Assembly (NCBI RefSeq): GCF_032062135.1
Contig: NC_092859.1
Span: 111,820,829 to 111,884,828, forward strand
DNA length: 64,000 nucleotides
Direction of reading: 5' to 3'
DNA from: Pyxicephalus adspersus
Lineage: Eukaryota > Chordata > Amphibia > Anura > Pyxicephalidae
Position numbers and translations under genes: made by a program. Every line of letters begins with the position of its first letter. Within the stretch, counting starts at the first letter, position 1. This document shows, one piece after another, positions 1 through 12,239 of the stretch. The notes under the pieces are model-generated. The model made no database searches, was not told the DNA's origin, and saw only the letters and a program-made list of their open reading frames with translations.

Positions 1-671
1 AAACAGCACAAGTTGTATGAATATTTTATTATAAAGTGATATAGATGGGTAATTTATTAATTCATTATTGTTTTCCTATCACCAAAGCTTACATTTGTTT
101 TTGGCTAAAGCATTAAAAGCTTATACATATTTCTTTTAACTGTCCTTAAAAGAAATTCTACATGTGGTCTCCTCCAACAAGGCAAGACAATGCATCTGAT
201 CTATTTAAGTTTATTTCTTGAAAGAGAAAAAGCAGGTTTGAACTGAAATAAAGAAATATGTTTTCTTTTATGTAGGCTGTCGTTTATAAAGAACAAAAGC
301 TTGTATTAATAAAACTCTTCAAGCAGTCAAAGAACGTTCCCCTATGGCTCACCTCTGTCTAGTGGTATGTGCCAAAAAGATTTATCAGTCCCACCATATA
401 ACTTTATATTTTTATGTTTAATCTTATTATGTGGTGTTTGATATGCACTATTCTTACTACACTGATCATCTTCAGTTAAATAGTGAACAGAAAACATGAT
501 TTGTTGATGTGTGAACTGCACAATGCAAAGCACACAATATTATTGAGGATTAATGCAGGAAGCTCAGTAGGAGATTTTGTTTCTTACTGGCTGTTGTGTT
601 GTGATTAGATCCAGGTTACAGTCAATTTCAACCCAAGTGTTCTATATGAACTGAATGTTTATAATCAGTCA
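1..671. other. AT-rich non-coding DNA, nothing recognised
   Basis: No repeat family, RNA gene or coding-like frame is recognisable. The only open frame (minus strand, 63 codons) has no domain-like composition and fits chance. Confidence 0.6.
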
Positions 672-885
672 AATTATTATTATTATTATTATTATTAATA
701 ATAATAATGATGATAATAATATTAATAATAATAATAATAATAAAAAACTGAATTTTCAGCGCTCTTCATTAAATAAGGTTGAAAATGACAGACAGGAGGT
801 GACACAGGAGGAAGAGAGGTATCACACAATAGGATTTATACACCTAGTTAGACATAAGATATTTCGGGGCGAAGACCTGCTCATT
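672..885. repeat. TTA/TAA simple repeat joined to a dispersed repeat
   Basis: A run of TTA units turns into TAA units. It is followed by sequence that matches, with gaps, the stretch after the TAA run at 49814-50020. Shared pieces are a CATTAAATA block, an AAATGACAGACAG block, GTGACAYAGGAGG and a TATCACACAA block. The two are therefore copies of one dispersed family whose left edge is the A/T-rich tail of a SINE in reverse orientation. This copy has lost the middle of the SINE tail and keeps only CAGCGCT. The 86-codon open frame across it is a simple-repeat artefact. Confidence 0.55.
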
Positions 886-3430
886 TTCACTGCTGTGATA
901 ACTAGGGGGGTTTAGTGGTATTGTACCTGATATTTTGAATTTACTGCTGGCATGGTCTGTGTCTGCAGCGGCTGCAATATTGGTATATTGAGCTGTGTTG
1001 TGAAACTGCCATCATCAACATCATTGCTTTCTGCTGTCATCAGGGCTCCTTGCACTAGTTGTTTTGCAAGTACAGCATATAATGCAACATGCAACTAACA
1101 GCACTGGTAGTCTGTACAATTTATACCCTGCTATTTTAGTTGCATTGATTTTTTGCTGTCATTGAAGCTGTTTTTTTTCTTGTGTTATTGTGAAAAAAAT
1201 CACACAGAGCATGTTTGCAGTTACAAAGTTAGTAGCGTTCTTACATGTGGACTTGTAAATGATTTATTTTGTTACTATAGCACATTGAACTTCTGCTAAT
1301 AAATACAGTTGTTACTATTAAGGTAATTACAGGTGTTTCTCTGCCACGTGTTATCAGGATGAATTATTGATGAAAATAGTATATTTAATATATTGTATAT
1401 CTTTAATAGTATCTTTAAAGTTTCACACAAAAATACAAAATAGCAAACAAGTTACCAAAGTAAATAAAAAGAAAGAAAGCATGTGAAGATATAACCTGAT
1501 TGATGATACGGTCATGAGAGAATATATTGGCCTTTCTCTCCCTCATGAGAAACTACTTTTATACATATGTTTCCCATCGACATACATCATGCTTACTTAC
1601 TAGTATACATACTTAAAAAAGGTAATAATAAATATAGCTTTCCTCTACTGCTGAATTTTGTAACATAAGAAGTGGAAATAGAGTACCCAGCATTTGTTCG
1701 TTGACCTCTGTTCTATAAGAAACTAAGAGTCCTATGTTTTGAAGCAGGAATAGTGATGACTTGAAATCTTACAGATAGCAATGTTAAAAATAAGCGTACA
1801 GCTCTTCACTTATCTTTCCATGATCCTGCACGTATTTTCTAACTATATTTCTAATATCAAATTATGTTTTTTCCAACAATTATACAAATATATTCTAAAA
1901 TACAAGTCCCATGGAAAGAATTAGGAAGCTTTGCACATGCTGTTGGTGCATTCATTGTGAACCAACAGAGCTGCAGGGATAAACCCATAATTTATATGCA
2001 CATTCTACAATTTGTAAACAGTTACATTAACTCACTAAATGCCTGGGGCAATAATGGAATATCTCTACTGCAATGCAGCAAAGTTAAAAAAAAACGCAAA
2101 TTTGACCTTTTTTTTTGCACTGGGGAATAAAAGGCATTTTGCCTCAGAGTGATGTGTCATCTTATGCAGCAAACTTACTCTTTCTGCTGACCTAGCTTAC
2201 TGAATAATTATAGTCTTAAACAGTTTTTGTAAAAATATTGATTGGCAGGTGCCTCGGCTGTCTATTTTTTACCTGTGGTGTAAGTAAAGGGCTTTGTAAA
2301 TCATAATAAGCGGACTATAAAAACACCATATTGCCCAAGGCTTCCAGGACTAATTGTTTTATACACGTGCGCTAGAATTACATATTTTGAAAGACTTCAA
2401 TTAATAAAAGCAAGGGCTCAGGATTTACTGGCATTTTGACATTGTTACAAATATTTCCTTTAATCCCATTAGGAAATATCAAGTAATCTAAAAGAGTGAA
2501 TTAATTATGAGTGACAGGGAGGTGATTAAGAAAATTCTAATTACTACATTGAAAGGACCCCCGTACTGGTAACTTTTACCGCTATAATTAAATTGAAGTT
2601 AGAATCGTCTTGGGTCATATCTTTCATCGTCTATTAATATTCTGCTTTTACTTGTAGCTTTCTCCACTATGTGTACATAATTATAACATTTTAAGCAAAT
2701 GGAACACAGTCTACAGCAGTGACTAGTTCACAAAAGCTAGAGACCTGTGATAGAATTTCTTTGAGAAGGCTTGCATTAAAGCAGTTCATTAGTCAATGGT
2801 ACCTGATATCATACTCCAGAGCTCTATGCTGGTGGAGATATGCAATGAATTTTTTTTTGCATCCCTAACTAATTTGATATATTTAATCATCTATCATAGA
2901 TGATGTAGAAGGAAAGGTATTTGTATAATGTTTTTCTAATTGAATATCTATTTGTGTGACTTTATTTGGACATTGAAGAGAGGCTGTCAGAAATAAATGC
3001 AAATGAAGGGTCCTTGAAAAGGAATTGCTTTTATACTTACCTTTCCTGCAATGTGTTTCTCCTGCCTTTTGTCTGTCCCAGACATGCAGATGACATTCAA
3101 AACTTCCAGAAGGGTCAGATATCTGTGACCCCCATCTCAGTGTGGTTTCATCTTCCTCCTATGGCATTGTGGTTCTGGAGGAACCACAGGGTGATGGCGG
3201 ACACAGACACACAGAGACATTCTTGAAGTGTTGTTTGATAGTTATTTGAACGCTGCAGAGCTAGAATCGAGAGAAAGAGGAAGACACACCGCTGAAGGGG
3301 TGTGAAGCTTTGGTAGCTTTCATCTGTACGTATCAGGGCTGTATTAAATAACTGGGCTGATGTCTAATTTGTTTTGTATTCATTTATGTTTTCTTACATT
3401 TTATAATAAATATTTATTCCATATTTTTAA
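886..3430. other. Unique-looking AT-rich DNA
   Basis: No transposon ends, RNA genes or convincing coding frames were seen. A stretch at about 2405-2575 is rich in homeodomain-type TAATTA/ATTA and TGACAG words and may be a conserved non-coding element; this is a guess from composition. The region at 3020-3230 is somewhat more GC-rich, with a short self-complementary piece (GGTTCTGGAGGAACC), but was not assigned to any family. Confidence 0.4.
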
Positions 3431-3433
3431 ACA

Positions 3434-3653
3434 TATTGGGCCTGATTTAATAAAGATCACCAATGCTGGAGAGGATACACTTTCATCAGTGAAGCTGGGT
3501 GATCCAGCAAACCTGGAATGGATTTCTTCAAAGACATTTCCTAGCAAATGTTTTCAATCCTGGACCAGATCCATTCCAGGTTTGCTGGACCACCCAGCTT
3601 CACTGATGAAAGTGCATGGTCTCCAGCTTTGAAGAATTTTAATATATTAGGCT
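3434..3653. mobile_element. Full-length fold-back MITE (GGGCCTGATTTAATAAAG family)
   Basis: The element starts TTGGGCCTGATTTAATAAAG and ends with a decayed complement of it. Inside, 3476-3524 and 3568-3616 are a near-perfect 49-bp inverted pair (ACTTTCATCAGTGAAGCTGG against its complement), so the whole unit folds into a long hairpin with a roughly 45-nt loop. It has no coding capacity and must have been moved in trans. Related copies in the window are at 15570-15660 (one arm), 40459-40669 and 45893-46001. The superfamily is not certain; TA-like flanks suggest Tc1/mariner. Confidence 0.85.
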
Positions 3654-4111
3654 CATTTTATTATTCAACATTATACAACAAAGTAGCAGTATATGGCAAT
3701 GAAAATGTATTTGCTTCTCAAAACATATACTGTTCCCCCCAAAAAAAAAGTAGTAACATGATTTAGGGTTATCAACACAATTATCTATTCACCCAACATT
3801 CACTACAGGTGTATCTCAAGTGTTTATTAATCTAGTTATCAAGTTATTTCCCAAATAAGTAAACATTCTACTAAAAATGCTTTTCACCTCATTTAAACAA
3901 AATGCAAGGGTTGGCAAATGTGTGATATCTGAGCCTAGACAGGTAATTGGTACAGCTTTGCAGGCATACACTATTGTAATATTGTAATGCATTTTATTTT
4001 AGCTGCGGTGCTACTTGTAAATAGATGGGGGGTATTTTATATGCTTTTATATTCTTTATTACTCTGCTCTGTTTCAAATTACCTTGCTGTAGCTTAGTAC
4101 ATTCTTTAAAC

Positions 4112-4115
<4 letters not shown>
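3654..4115. other. AT-rich non-coding DNA, nothing recognised
   Basis: Only an A-run near 3741 and ordinary AT-rich sequence were seen. Confidence 0.5.

Positions 4116-4146
<31 letters not shown>
4116..4146. repeat. (AT)n microsatellite
   Basis: Uninterrupted AT dinucleotide repeat of about 15 units. It is probably polymorphic. Confidence 0.95.
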
Positions 4147-4149
<3 letters not shown>

Positions 4150-4244
4150 ACTTACATATTATTCCAATGCAAAGTGCAGCAACACATGACTCTTCAGTTT
4201 TATTTGAAGCCAGACATCTAAAAAATTAAATGTAGGTTAGCTTG

Positions 4245-4827
4245 TGTGGGCAAGGAGATGGAGATCTGGGTGGCTATTCCACGCTTTAAGCCAATGCAGT
4301 CCAGCATGCCCTATTAACTCCCCCCACTGGCGTTTCTTACAGTGTTTTAGCTGTCTAACCTGTTGGTGGTACAATTACCTGTCTGATTACCTTTTGCCTG
4401 TATTCTGAACCTGTGATTGCCGTTTGGACCGACCTTTGCTTGTGACCCTGCCTCTTTTAGTCTTAACCCCTGGATACCTTGTTTGGTAAGCTGATAGCCT
4501 TTTATGACCAATGGCTCTGTTTCTACAGGACTTCTGCCTCCAGGACTGTCCTGTACTACAAATCTGTGGATCACCTGGTAACTGACCCTGGACTATCTGA
4601 CTTCTCATTGTGTCTCCTGTCCTGCTTTTGTGGGCTTTTGGTCCTCTGTCAGTCCTCCCCAGATGCCATGCCTTGTGCACTGAAGTCCTAGGGGCATCCA
4701 TGTGCTAGAATGATATAAATGGCCTTCCATGGCTAAGCAGGGGCTTACTATAGTTGAAGAGTGTATAGATTGTAAGATTGGGGGATTGGTCCCTGGTAAG
4801 CACTGGTACTTGACCAGGGCATCACAG
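4245..4827 (+). mobile_element. LTR-like retrotransposon fragment, related to the LTR at 36995-37706
   Basis: This moderately GC-rich block aligns along its length with the LTR at 36995-37706. Both have a CCTG/GACC-rich middle (TTTGCYTGTGACCCTG), a GTCCTSRGKCAGYCCT stretch, a CACTGAAGTCCTAGGGGC / TACTAAGTCCTGGGGGC block, and a 3' end reading GACCAGGGCATCACA / GACCAGGACCTTACA. Such CCTG-rich long repeats are typical of frog Ty3/Gypsy-type LTRs (inference). The 3' CA end is clear near 4827. The 5' TG end and a target duplication were not found, so it is probably 5'-truncated. No internal gag-pol sequence is next to it. The overlapping open frames are by-products of the higher GC content. Confidence 0.6.
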
Positions 4828-6180
4828 TACCTTTATTTGTAACCCAAATGTTTCTACATCTCTGGGTTCAGACTTTGTGACAAGTAATCCACCATTTAGG
4901 TGTTTTGTAGGTAAAGTTAACTGTTTTTTATTACTGAAAACTTTAATCAGAAACAGAAAATCCTCCCTCTTTCTGTTTAAACAGATTCCAGCTATTTTCC
5001 TTATATGTAGAAAGTTTGAGACAAGTATGTGGATTCTAGAAGTACAAAAATACCAAAGACAATATCCCATTGCCTATCAATCTAAGTGGGGAATCTACCC
5101 TCTCATTACCATCCTTGAATGAGCTATATCTATCATCTCTTCATCAATTTTTATAAGCAAAATTTTTAATTACATCATACCACAATGACAATAAACACTG
5201 TTCATCCCCCTTACCTATGGCAGTTCTTTGACAAGACGCAATTACTTGGACTTTAAACTTTAATAAATACTATTACCTACCAAAATGTCTTAAACTATAG
5301 GGGTTTGTGCTTACTGCTTGTTTCCATTATCTTAAAGGTTTACATTTATTATTGTTTTTTTCCCAACAGGTTATCTATTATTCCTTACAAATGCCAGTTT
5401 AAAAAATACATAATTTTCTTAATTAGCAACATGATGAGCAATTATAGCAACAGCACTTGCACAAGGTTTTGAAGCTTTGGACCATGAAATATTATATTTC
5501 TGTACTAACGTACCAGAAGCAATGAGACCTCCTAAGAATTCATTATGTCTGTTTGTGACATTCAATCTCCTTTTTCAAAACAAGCAGACACAGAAATGCC
5601 AGACAAGCTCCAATACCTTTCACAGTCTAACACCTCGGCACATCATACAGTTTGTTTATAATATGCCTCAAAAAGAACATTTATAGCAGCAATTGAAAAA
5701 CATGGTGTGTGTCTGCATCCAAATCCTCTTTTAGAAACATTAAAGTGTTTATTGAGTTTTTTATGTGAAACTATTTAAGAAAAGAACCTTAAATGGTAGA
5801 CTTCAGTTAAATGGTGCCAAGGGATACAATTACAGGGATTCATCTTAAGCTGCTGGTAGATGTGTTAGCCACATTTCTCCAGCTTTTGGTATTTCTATTT
5901 TCCTAATAGCCCTGAATCTGAACCCACATTTTTATAGGCCATGTGGGTGTTGGTTGTAAGTATTGGGCTCTGTAATTCTAAGAGTGAAAACCCATCCAGC
6001 AAAATTATCAAATAAGAAGAGGCTACAATTCCAACGTGACCTGCTAAAAGCCTAGATTATATTATATTTAAGGGTCAATTTAGCCAGGCTTCTAATTTTT
6101 CCAATTTTTTAAAATTTTTATAATAATATATTATATAATAATAATATATTTTTAATATAATATATATTTTATTATATTTC
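4828..6180. other. AT-rich non-coding DNA
   Basis: No repeat family or gene recognised. The last 100 bases are an almost pure A/T low-complexity tract. Confidence 0.5.
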
Positions 6181-7060
6181 CTTTAAAAGGATTTTTTAAC
6201 CTATTTTAGGTAAATTAAAAAAAAACAAATAAATCCCATTTACCTTAAACAAGCATAACTCAAATAAACATCAATTACATACAACTAAAATAAACAATAC
6301 TCTCAACCCCCCCCCTCCCACAACACAGTTAACCAATAACCAAAATTAATCCACTTAATATTACCATTGCAACATCCCTGTTTTAAACTTCAACGACCAG
6401 GCTGCAGGTCTCAGAAGACATAATCTGTACTACTCCAGAATTAAAATCCGAAATCACCACCTTGGCCCTTAGCTTCCCAGCACCACCTCAGCAGCCAAAT
6501 CCATCAATCCACCATAAAGAGGGACCCTACCACCGTGGATCCCTCTTGCCACAATTCACCACTTTACCATGCCCTCCAAGACCCCAACTGCCACAGCAAA
6601 CAGGCATGAAACCTCACACCTGAGCGCTCCTCCATATTCGCAGGGCTCTGTTAATTCCATCCTGGAGACATAGAAACCACAAGTCAGTGCCTATAGCATT
6701 AAGGTGCAAAGCATCATGCCTCAAATACCAACACATTACCTCCTCCAATTCCCGATGCCGCACCACAATGCCCCCTTTCCTGGCAGCAAAATGGCCAACC
6801 TTCTTGTTCATTTTTTTATCCTGGCCTTATTAGTTTTTCCACCTACCTAGCACCCCGCCAAAAGATTCTGGCCCCAATGTCAGACCACACCACCACTACT
6901 CCTGGAAATTCCACCCTCAACCGCAAAAAATCTAATTCCCTCATGGAACGCTTCCCTAAATCCTTACCCCCCGCATGGATCACAACCACGCCACGAGGTC
7001 TATCCAAAGCCGCAAATTTCCTAATTTTCCCAAAGTGTTGTCAAAGTTAGACAATTGGGG
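6181..7060 (-). mobile_element. 3' part of a decayed Ngaro-type (tyrosine-recombinase) retrotransposon
   Basis: The unit runs on the minus strand. It contains an SGNH-hydrolase-like reading frame (see 6614-7024) followed by a C-rich untranslated tail with an ordered set of blocks around 6380-6560. The same tail blocks (GGCTGCAGGTCT, GGCCCYTAGC, CCCAGCACC and a repeated GGACCC/CCCCT motif) recur at 12240-12660, which marks them as parts of one dispersed family. Ngaro/DIRS-group elements of fish and frogs are known to carry an SGNH-hydrolase domain. No reverse transcriptase or recombinase part was seen nearby. Confidence 0.55.
6614..7024 (-). pseudogene. SGNH-hydrolase-like domain relic of a retrotransposon
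   Basis: Reading the minus strand from about 7024 gives a frame containing HAGGKDLGKRSM, a hydrophobic VEFPGVVVVWSDIGARI segment and FWRGAR, then a stop. After a one-base slip in an A-run just before 6811 the frame resumes as MNKKVGHFAARKGGIVVRHR and ends with HDALHLNAIGTDLW and LQDGINRALRIW. This order fits an SGNH hydrolase: block III (usually GGND, here GGKD) and block V (DxxH, here DALH). The Asn-to-Lys change in block III, the stop and the frameshift show that it is dead. It is a transposon passenger domain, not a host gene. Identification is from motif memory, with no alignment run. Confidence 0.6.
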
Positions 7061-10000
7061 TGGAGATTCATCTTGATAAGATACATTAGAGTCTAGGGAG
7101 AAGCAAAATCGAGTTGTTTTTTTTTACTGTTGTACGGTTAATATGCTTGGTATTGCATCTATTTGGATAAGGAAGTTCTTTTCAAGTATCCTGGACCTAT
7201 TCTCTTGATAAAATTGCCTATTATTAACCTCTAGGAATTATTGTTTTCACACTGAAAAACAGGCATATAAAAAGATGAAAAATATATTGACAGTATACAC
7301 AATACATAATACAATAATACATAATAAAAACTGCTAGATTATGAAAACAGGACATTTATGCTAATCCACGTATCATGCATTTATATAATGCTAACATTTT
7401 ACACAGCATTTTATGGAGTGTATAGTCATGTCACTAACTAACTAAGAATAAAGGACTTGATATTTTTCAAGAAACTGAGAAATTAAAAAAAAAAAATAGC
7501 AAAATCAGTAATAACTCCACCGATGGCAGGCCCTTTTTTTGCTGGAATAAGATAGTACGATTTCAGAATCAGAGCTGGTATTGTAGCTTATCCATTTGGA
7601 TAGTATACATGAGTTTTGGACAGACACATTGCAACAGGTTCCATTCAGAATTAGCTTGACATCTAGGTCATCTTGATTCATCCTGATTTATAACACCGTG
7701 ACAAGTATATGTATTTTTTCCAAGAATGTTTAAAGAATTTTTTTATTTTCAGTGTTGCCCTTGAAGCCACATGAAAAGTGGAAAATTAAAAAAAAAGACT
7801 AATTGTCACTATATGGAACTCCTTTCACTGCACTAAATCCTATGGGCACTACATTTTAAGTTAATTTGAAGCTCCTGTGCATGGTAGTGTCACTAGGAAC
7901 TGTAGGAACAAATAATAGTAACAATAGTAGTAATAATACTATTATTAATAGTAATATTAGTTGGAAATATTAGTTCCAAAGTGGACAAAGAATAAAAGCA
8001 CATAGTTTGTCTGTAAATCAAACTTTAAGCTGGATATCAGCTTTTAAATTAATTGCAAAGCCCCTGAAGATAGTATTGTAGCCTACAAAACAGACAAACC
8101 AGTAAAAACATTTTTTAAAAGCATGTGGTTCAGATTATAGCTTAATATTGTTAAATAATAAGCTTTTTTTGTCAAATAAAAGTATCACATTTAAAGAATG
8201 AGCTACATTCTGATATAAATAACATCCATGTGATGTTCAAAATCTACATGATTTTTAAAACAAATAAAATATTTCTAAGATATGAATATTTAATTTACAA
8301 ATACATTATAATGCAATCTACCAACTCAGGACCTCATCCCTAAAGATAAACATAGCATGGAAATACCATGCAAATCTTTGAATCATTTAGCATGCTATCG
8401 ATCTGTGAAAAAGTATTCCTAAGGGCCACTTACTAGTTTACACAGGTAGAGAGGCAATTCAATCAGCACAACATGAGATCCTACTTCTGGATGACCTCCA
8501 ATCACCCAACGTGTTTCAATGGACATCCTGATTTTACATATCCATCAAGCAAACCCCTGCCCCAAAAAGTAGGCGCTATGCCTCCATATGATAGCATTGC
8601 TTTACCATTTCACTGGGAAGACCAGGCTTTTAGAAAAGTGAACAACAATTTCCTTGCTAAACCTAGATTAAACAATGTGGCTGGATTTTTGCAAGTTCTG
8701 GCCCAGTTCACTTGTTTCTACTGAAGTTAGGTCTCAGTCCAACATTGGTTACTTCTGTGCACTGTTAGCATGCTAACACAACATATGGGCAGAACAGAGG
8801 TTAATCTTAAGGAAAAAAATGCCTTGTAATTACCTAAAAAAGTACAGAATGACAATTCTGTATTTATTCATCACACTGCTGCTTTATTTACATGTATTAG
8901 GAGGGAGTGAAAACTAGCATGCAGTCAGCTTCATTTGCAGTATTGAACATGAGCCTAATGCTTACTGCTGCTCGATTCCCAAGAGATAGATTAGATTAAT
9001 GCTTATCTTCAGGGCTTGTGCTAAATGGCAAGTGCACCTATTAACAGATGGTAGAAGTGCTGAGATTGATGGCCATTGCACAAGAACATTACCAGGAAAA
9101 AAACTTTTACTTAAACTATTCAACTGAGTTTGAAATAAAATGAAAAACTGTAACTAAATGCTGTAAACAACAAAATACTTGTTTATATGAAGAGATGCAG
9201 AAGTAATATAAGTGAAACAGCCCATAAAAAAAATTATCATCATACTTTGTAATGGCAGCAGCCTGTATAGAAGACTAGATAAAGACTTGAGTGGCCAGTT
9301 TGGTTCCTACATGACAAATTTTTCAAATAGGCCATTGTAAACTTATCCTGCCAGCCAAATCTTCTCAAAGAGAGACCCGAACATGGCCAAGGTTACTATA
9401 TGGCCCAGTGTGTTATTATACTAATGCAAATTGAAGATTTACTAAAATGGATATTGCCTATCTTTTCTTCAACATAGGACCTACCTGGTTGCAATCATTT
9501 AGTTCTCAGTTCTGCTTTAAGTTTACACAATCCTAACACACAGCCTCCATTGTAACCCAGCAAGTGATGTATTAACCCCCTAACATTAATTTATCCACCT
9601 TAACTCTAAATTAATTTAATTTTTTTATTACCTGAAGCACCAAAGTACCTTCCTAATATTACTTGACAATCTAGGACACAAGTCTTTTTTATTCTGGTTT
9701 GCAGTGTGAAAGAGTCTGGTCTTATTTGTCATTGCCTACCCATTCCTGGTCCTAATAGCCAAAAAAGGAACAATAAACCAACTCTTTCTGTTTAATCATT
9801 CTATTCTCAGCCGGGAAACCCCACAGCAAGACTTCACAGTTGTACTGACAGTTCTGCGAAAAACATAGCAGCTCCAAACATCATCCACAAAAGTGATCCT
9901 GTTAATATGCAAAGAAGGAGAAGGTGCAAGTGGAAAAACAACATTGTAAATAACCTCAATTGTTGTACAAACAAATTGGGTTGGAACTATCAGCTGAAAA

Positions 10001-10974
10001 GGATTGTATTTTACAGATTGCTGGAAAACTTTAAAATGTCTTGGGGATATTTTTCTACTATTACACTCTAAATTCTCTATTTTAATATACTACATGCCAG
10101 TAAAATGCTGAATATTTGGTGTCACAAGTATCCTAGAAGTTTCATCAACTGACAACTCCAATAAACAACATTCTCAGCTTTTGCTTTGACTTATTGTAAA
10201 TTCATGAAACTATTTGCAAGCCTTGCAGGAGATTCCTGTGAGAAAGCTAATAAAATAGATATGCAAGAGACACGACTGAAAATGCTGACTCAGCTCTTGC
10301 CTAGTCAATTGGGATAATATTAAACAACTCAGTTTTTTAATGTTTCAATACATTGAATGGTATTTGTAATGTCATCAGTGACCACAGCAATTAATCTGTA
10401 TGCAGGAAAAACATACTAGAGCACAACAGAATATGCATTACATTGTTTTGCAAAAAGTTTGGATACTGTTTTCCAAGAGCATAAGAGAGGCTGCTAATAC
10501 TACCACACCTCAGTCGGACTGCAACATTTTTAACAGAAATACACTACACTAATATTTTCTAGGCAATGCATGTATACAACAGCATTGTGCACAATCATCT
10601 GGACAGTGGCAAACTGGAATACTGGGAAAATCGTAGGCCAAGCATAAAAATTTTCTGATCATGGTTTTCCAAATCCAAAAAATAATTATAAATACCCTAG
10701 GGCTTTAAAATTTTGCATGATCAGGATTATTTATTAAGCATTTTTTTAAATTCATGAGTTGGCCCAATCGCGGTCTACCAGAATCACTATATGTACAGAA
10801 TATGGACAGAATGATGAGAAGGAGTTTGCAATTTTACCTTGGGTCACTTCTCAACCTACAATAGATGATGCAGGATGTATAAGGACCTGTTATTTAGGTA
10901 TATTTTATCTAATTATCTGCATGAATATGGAAATTATATCCTTTATCAATGCATATAGATATTCAATTAAAGAA
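7061..10974. other. AT-rich non-coding DNA
   Basis: No transposon ends, RNA genes or convincing exons were found in nearly 4 kb. Short trinucleotide-like stretches (7915-7970) and A/T runs are present. The open frame at 8473-8724 and the other short frames look like chance. The part at about 10200-10420 has low A/T-run content, includes a TGACTCAGC (AP-1/Maf-like) word near 10287, and could be conserved, but this cannot be shown here. Confidence 0.45.
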
Positions 10975-11850
10975 GGTTCATGCACAAATAATAGCTAGTC
11001 ATTCAAACAGTTTAATTAAGAAAACAAGGTAAGACAAAGTACACAGCAATATTGTCAGATATTTAAACACATAGGAACTTCAATCAATGATGCATATATA
11101 TCACATGGACATAGTTATTAGTAGTAACCCCTGTAAGAATCTAGTAACTCCTTAGTACACAATACAGTAATTATAAAACAGCAAAGTAATGCAGTAATAC
11201 TATAGACACCCATAAGAATATAATCAGGCATATCTTATAGCTACCTGCTAAGAGGTTAACGGGTATCTCGGGGGCCTACGTCCTTCCGAAGATAACCCCA
11301 TAACAGCTTACCTAGGGAGACCCTCAGGAGACAAAGAGGACCAGCCCGCCAGAGAGAAGAGCAAGAGCAAGAGAGCAAGATTCTCTCAGTTCCCCTTTTT
11401 ATATAGTTAATTCCAATTAGGTAACATTGGGACTCCTTGATTGGTTAGTGGGTGTGTTTGGTATGATGACCATCAGTTGGCACACACCCCACTAGATTGG
11501 GATTGGTTAATGTAATTTGATGGACCTCCCAACTAAATTTGATATAAAAAATCTCCAGCTGGAATCTATGTTTAGGGGTCTATAAATGTCCAGCTGGGTG
11601 ATGACCCCAGTCCATCTGTTCACTTACACCTCCATCTCCTGTTTCCTCAATTGAATGGATTTATTGCCCTTTGAAGGCCATATTGGTGATCTGTTTGTTA
11701 TGGGAAAATAGGTCTTGTCTCCTGGCAGCTGTTGTATCACTTGTGTGTCACTCTGTGAAGTCCTGGACTTGGAGACCCCCTAGGAAGGCCCTATGGCCAG
11801 ATCAAGATAACACAGGTTTCATGTTAAAACACAACATTTCTGTACTGTAT
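10975..11850 (-). mobile_element. Retroviral-type LTR, minus orientation
   Basis: Read on the minus strand, the block has several CCAAT boxes (plus-strand ATTGG at 11426, 11440, 11496 and 11502). A TATA box reading TATATAAAAAGG (complement of 11394-11405) follows, then a CT-rich leader (CTCTTGCTCTTGCTCTTC) and, near the far end, an AATTAAA poly(A)-like signal. This is the promoter-R-poly(A) layout of an endogenous retrovirus or similar LTR. Exact TG...CA edges and a target duplication could not be fixed, and no gag-pol-env sequence adjoins it, so it is most likely a solo LTR. Boundaries are approximate. Confidence 0.5.
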
Positions 11851-12239
11851 TGTTTCATGCTAGTTAGATACAGTCTAATTATTAGGACCCACACATACCT
11901 AGTCATACATCTATGAATACATCTATATATTTATACATATATATACCCCTTTATACATATACATATCTATTTACATATTCATAAACAATCTTGAGGTGCA
12001 ACAGGACCACAGATTATAATAAATCTGAACTCCAGGCAGAGACTTCTTACTGTTTTCCATTTGCCCCCCCTTCCTTTTCCCTACAAAGGACTGTTACAGT
12101 CATGACTAGTGTAGCTCAGATCTTTTGCCCCCCCCACACATATCTCCCCCTACCCCCATCCACTTGCCAGCCCCAGCCATGAATTTAACAATAAATAACT
12201 GATTTAAACAATTTCCATAAATAATAAACTCTGTATTTA
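11851..12239. other. AT-rich spacer
   Basis: TA-rich low-complexity sequence at 11920-11980 and C-runs near 12064 and 12129. Nothing else recognised. Confidence 0.5.

Noticed and set aside
655..915. 86-codon frame with poly-Ile and poly-Asn
   Set aside because: It is a translated TTA/TAA repeat.
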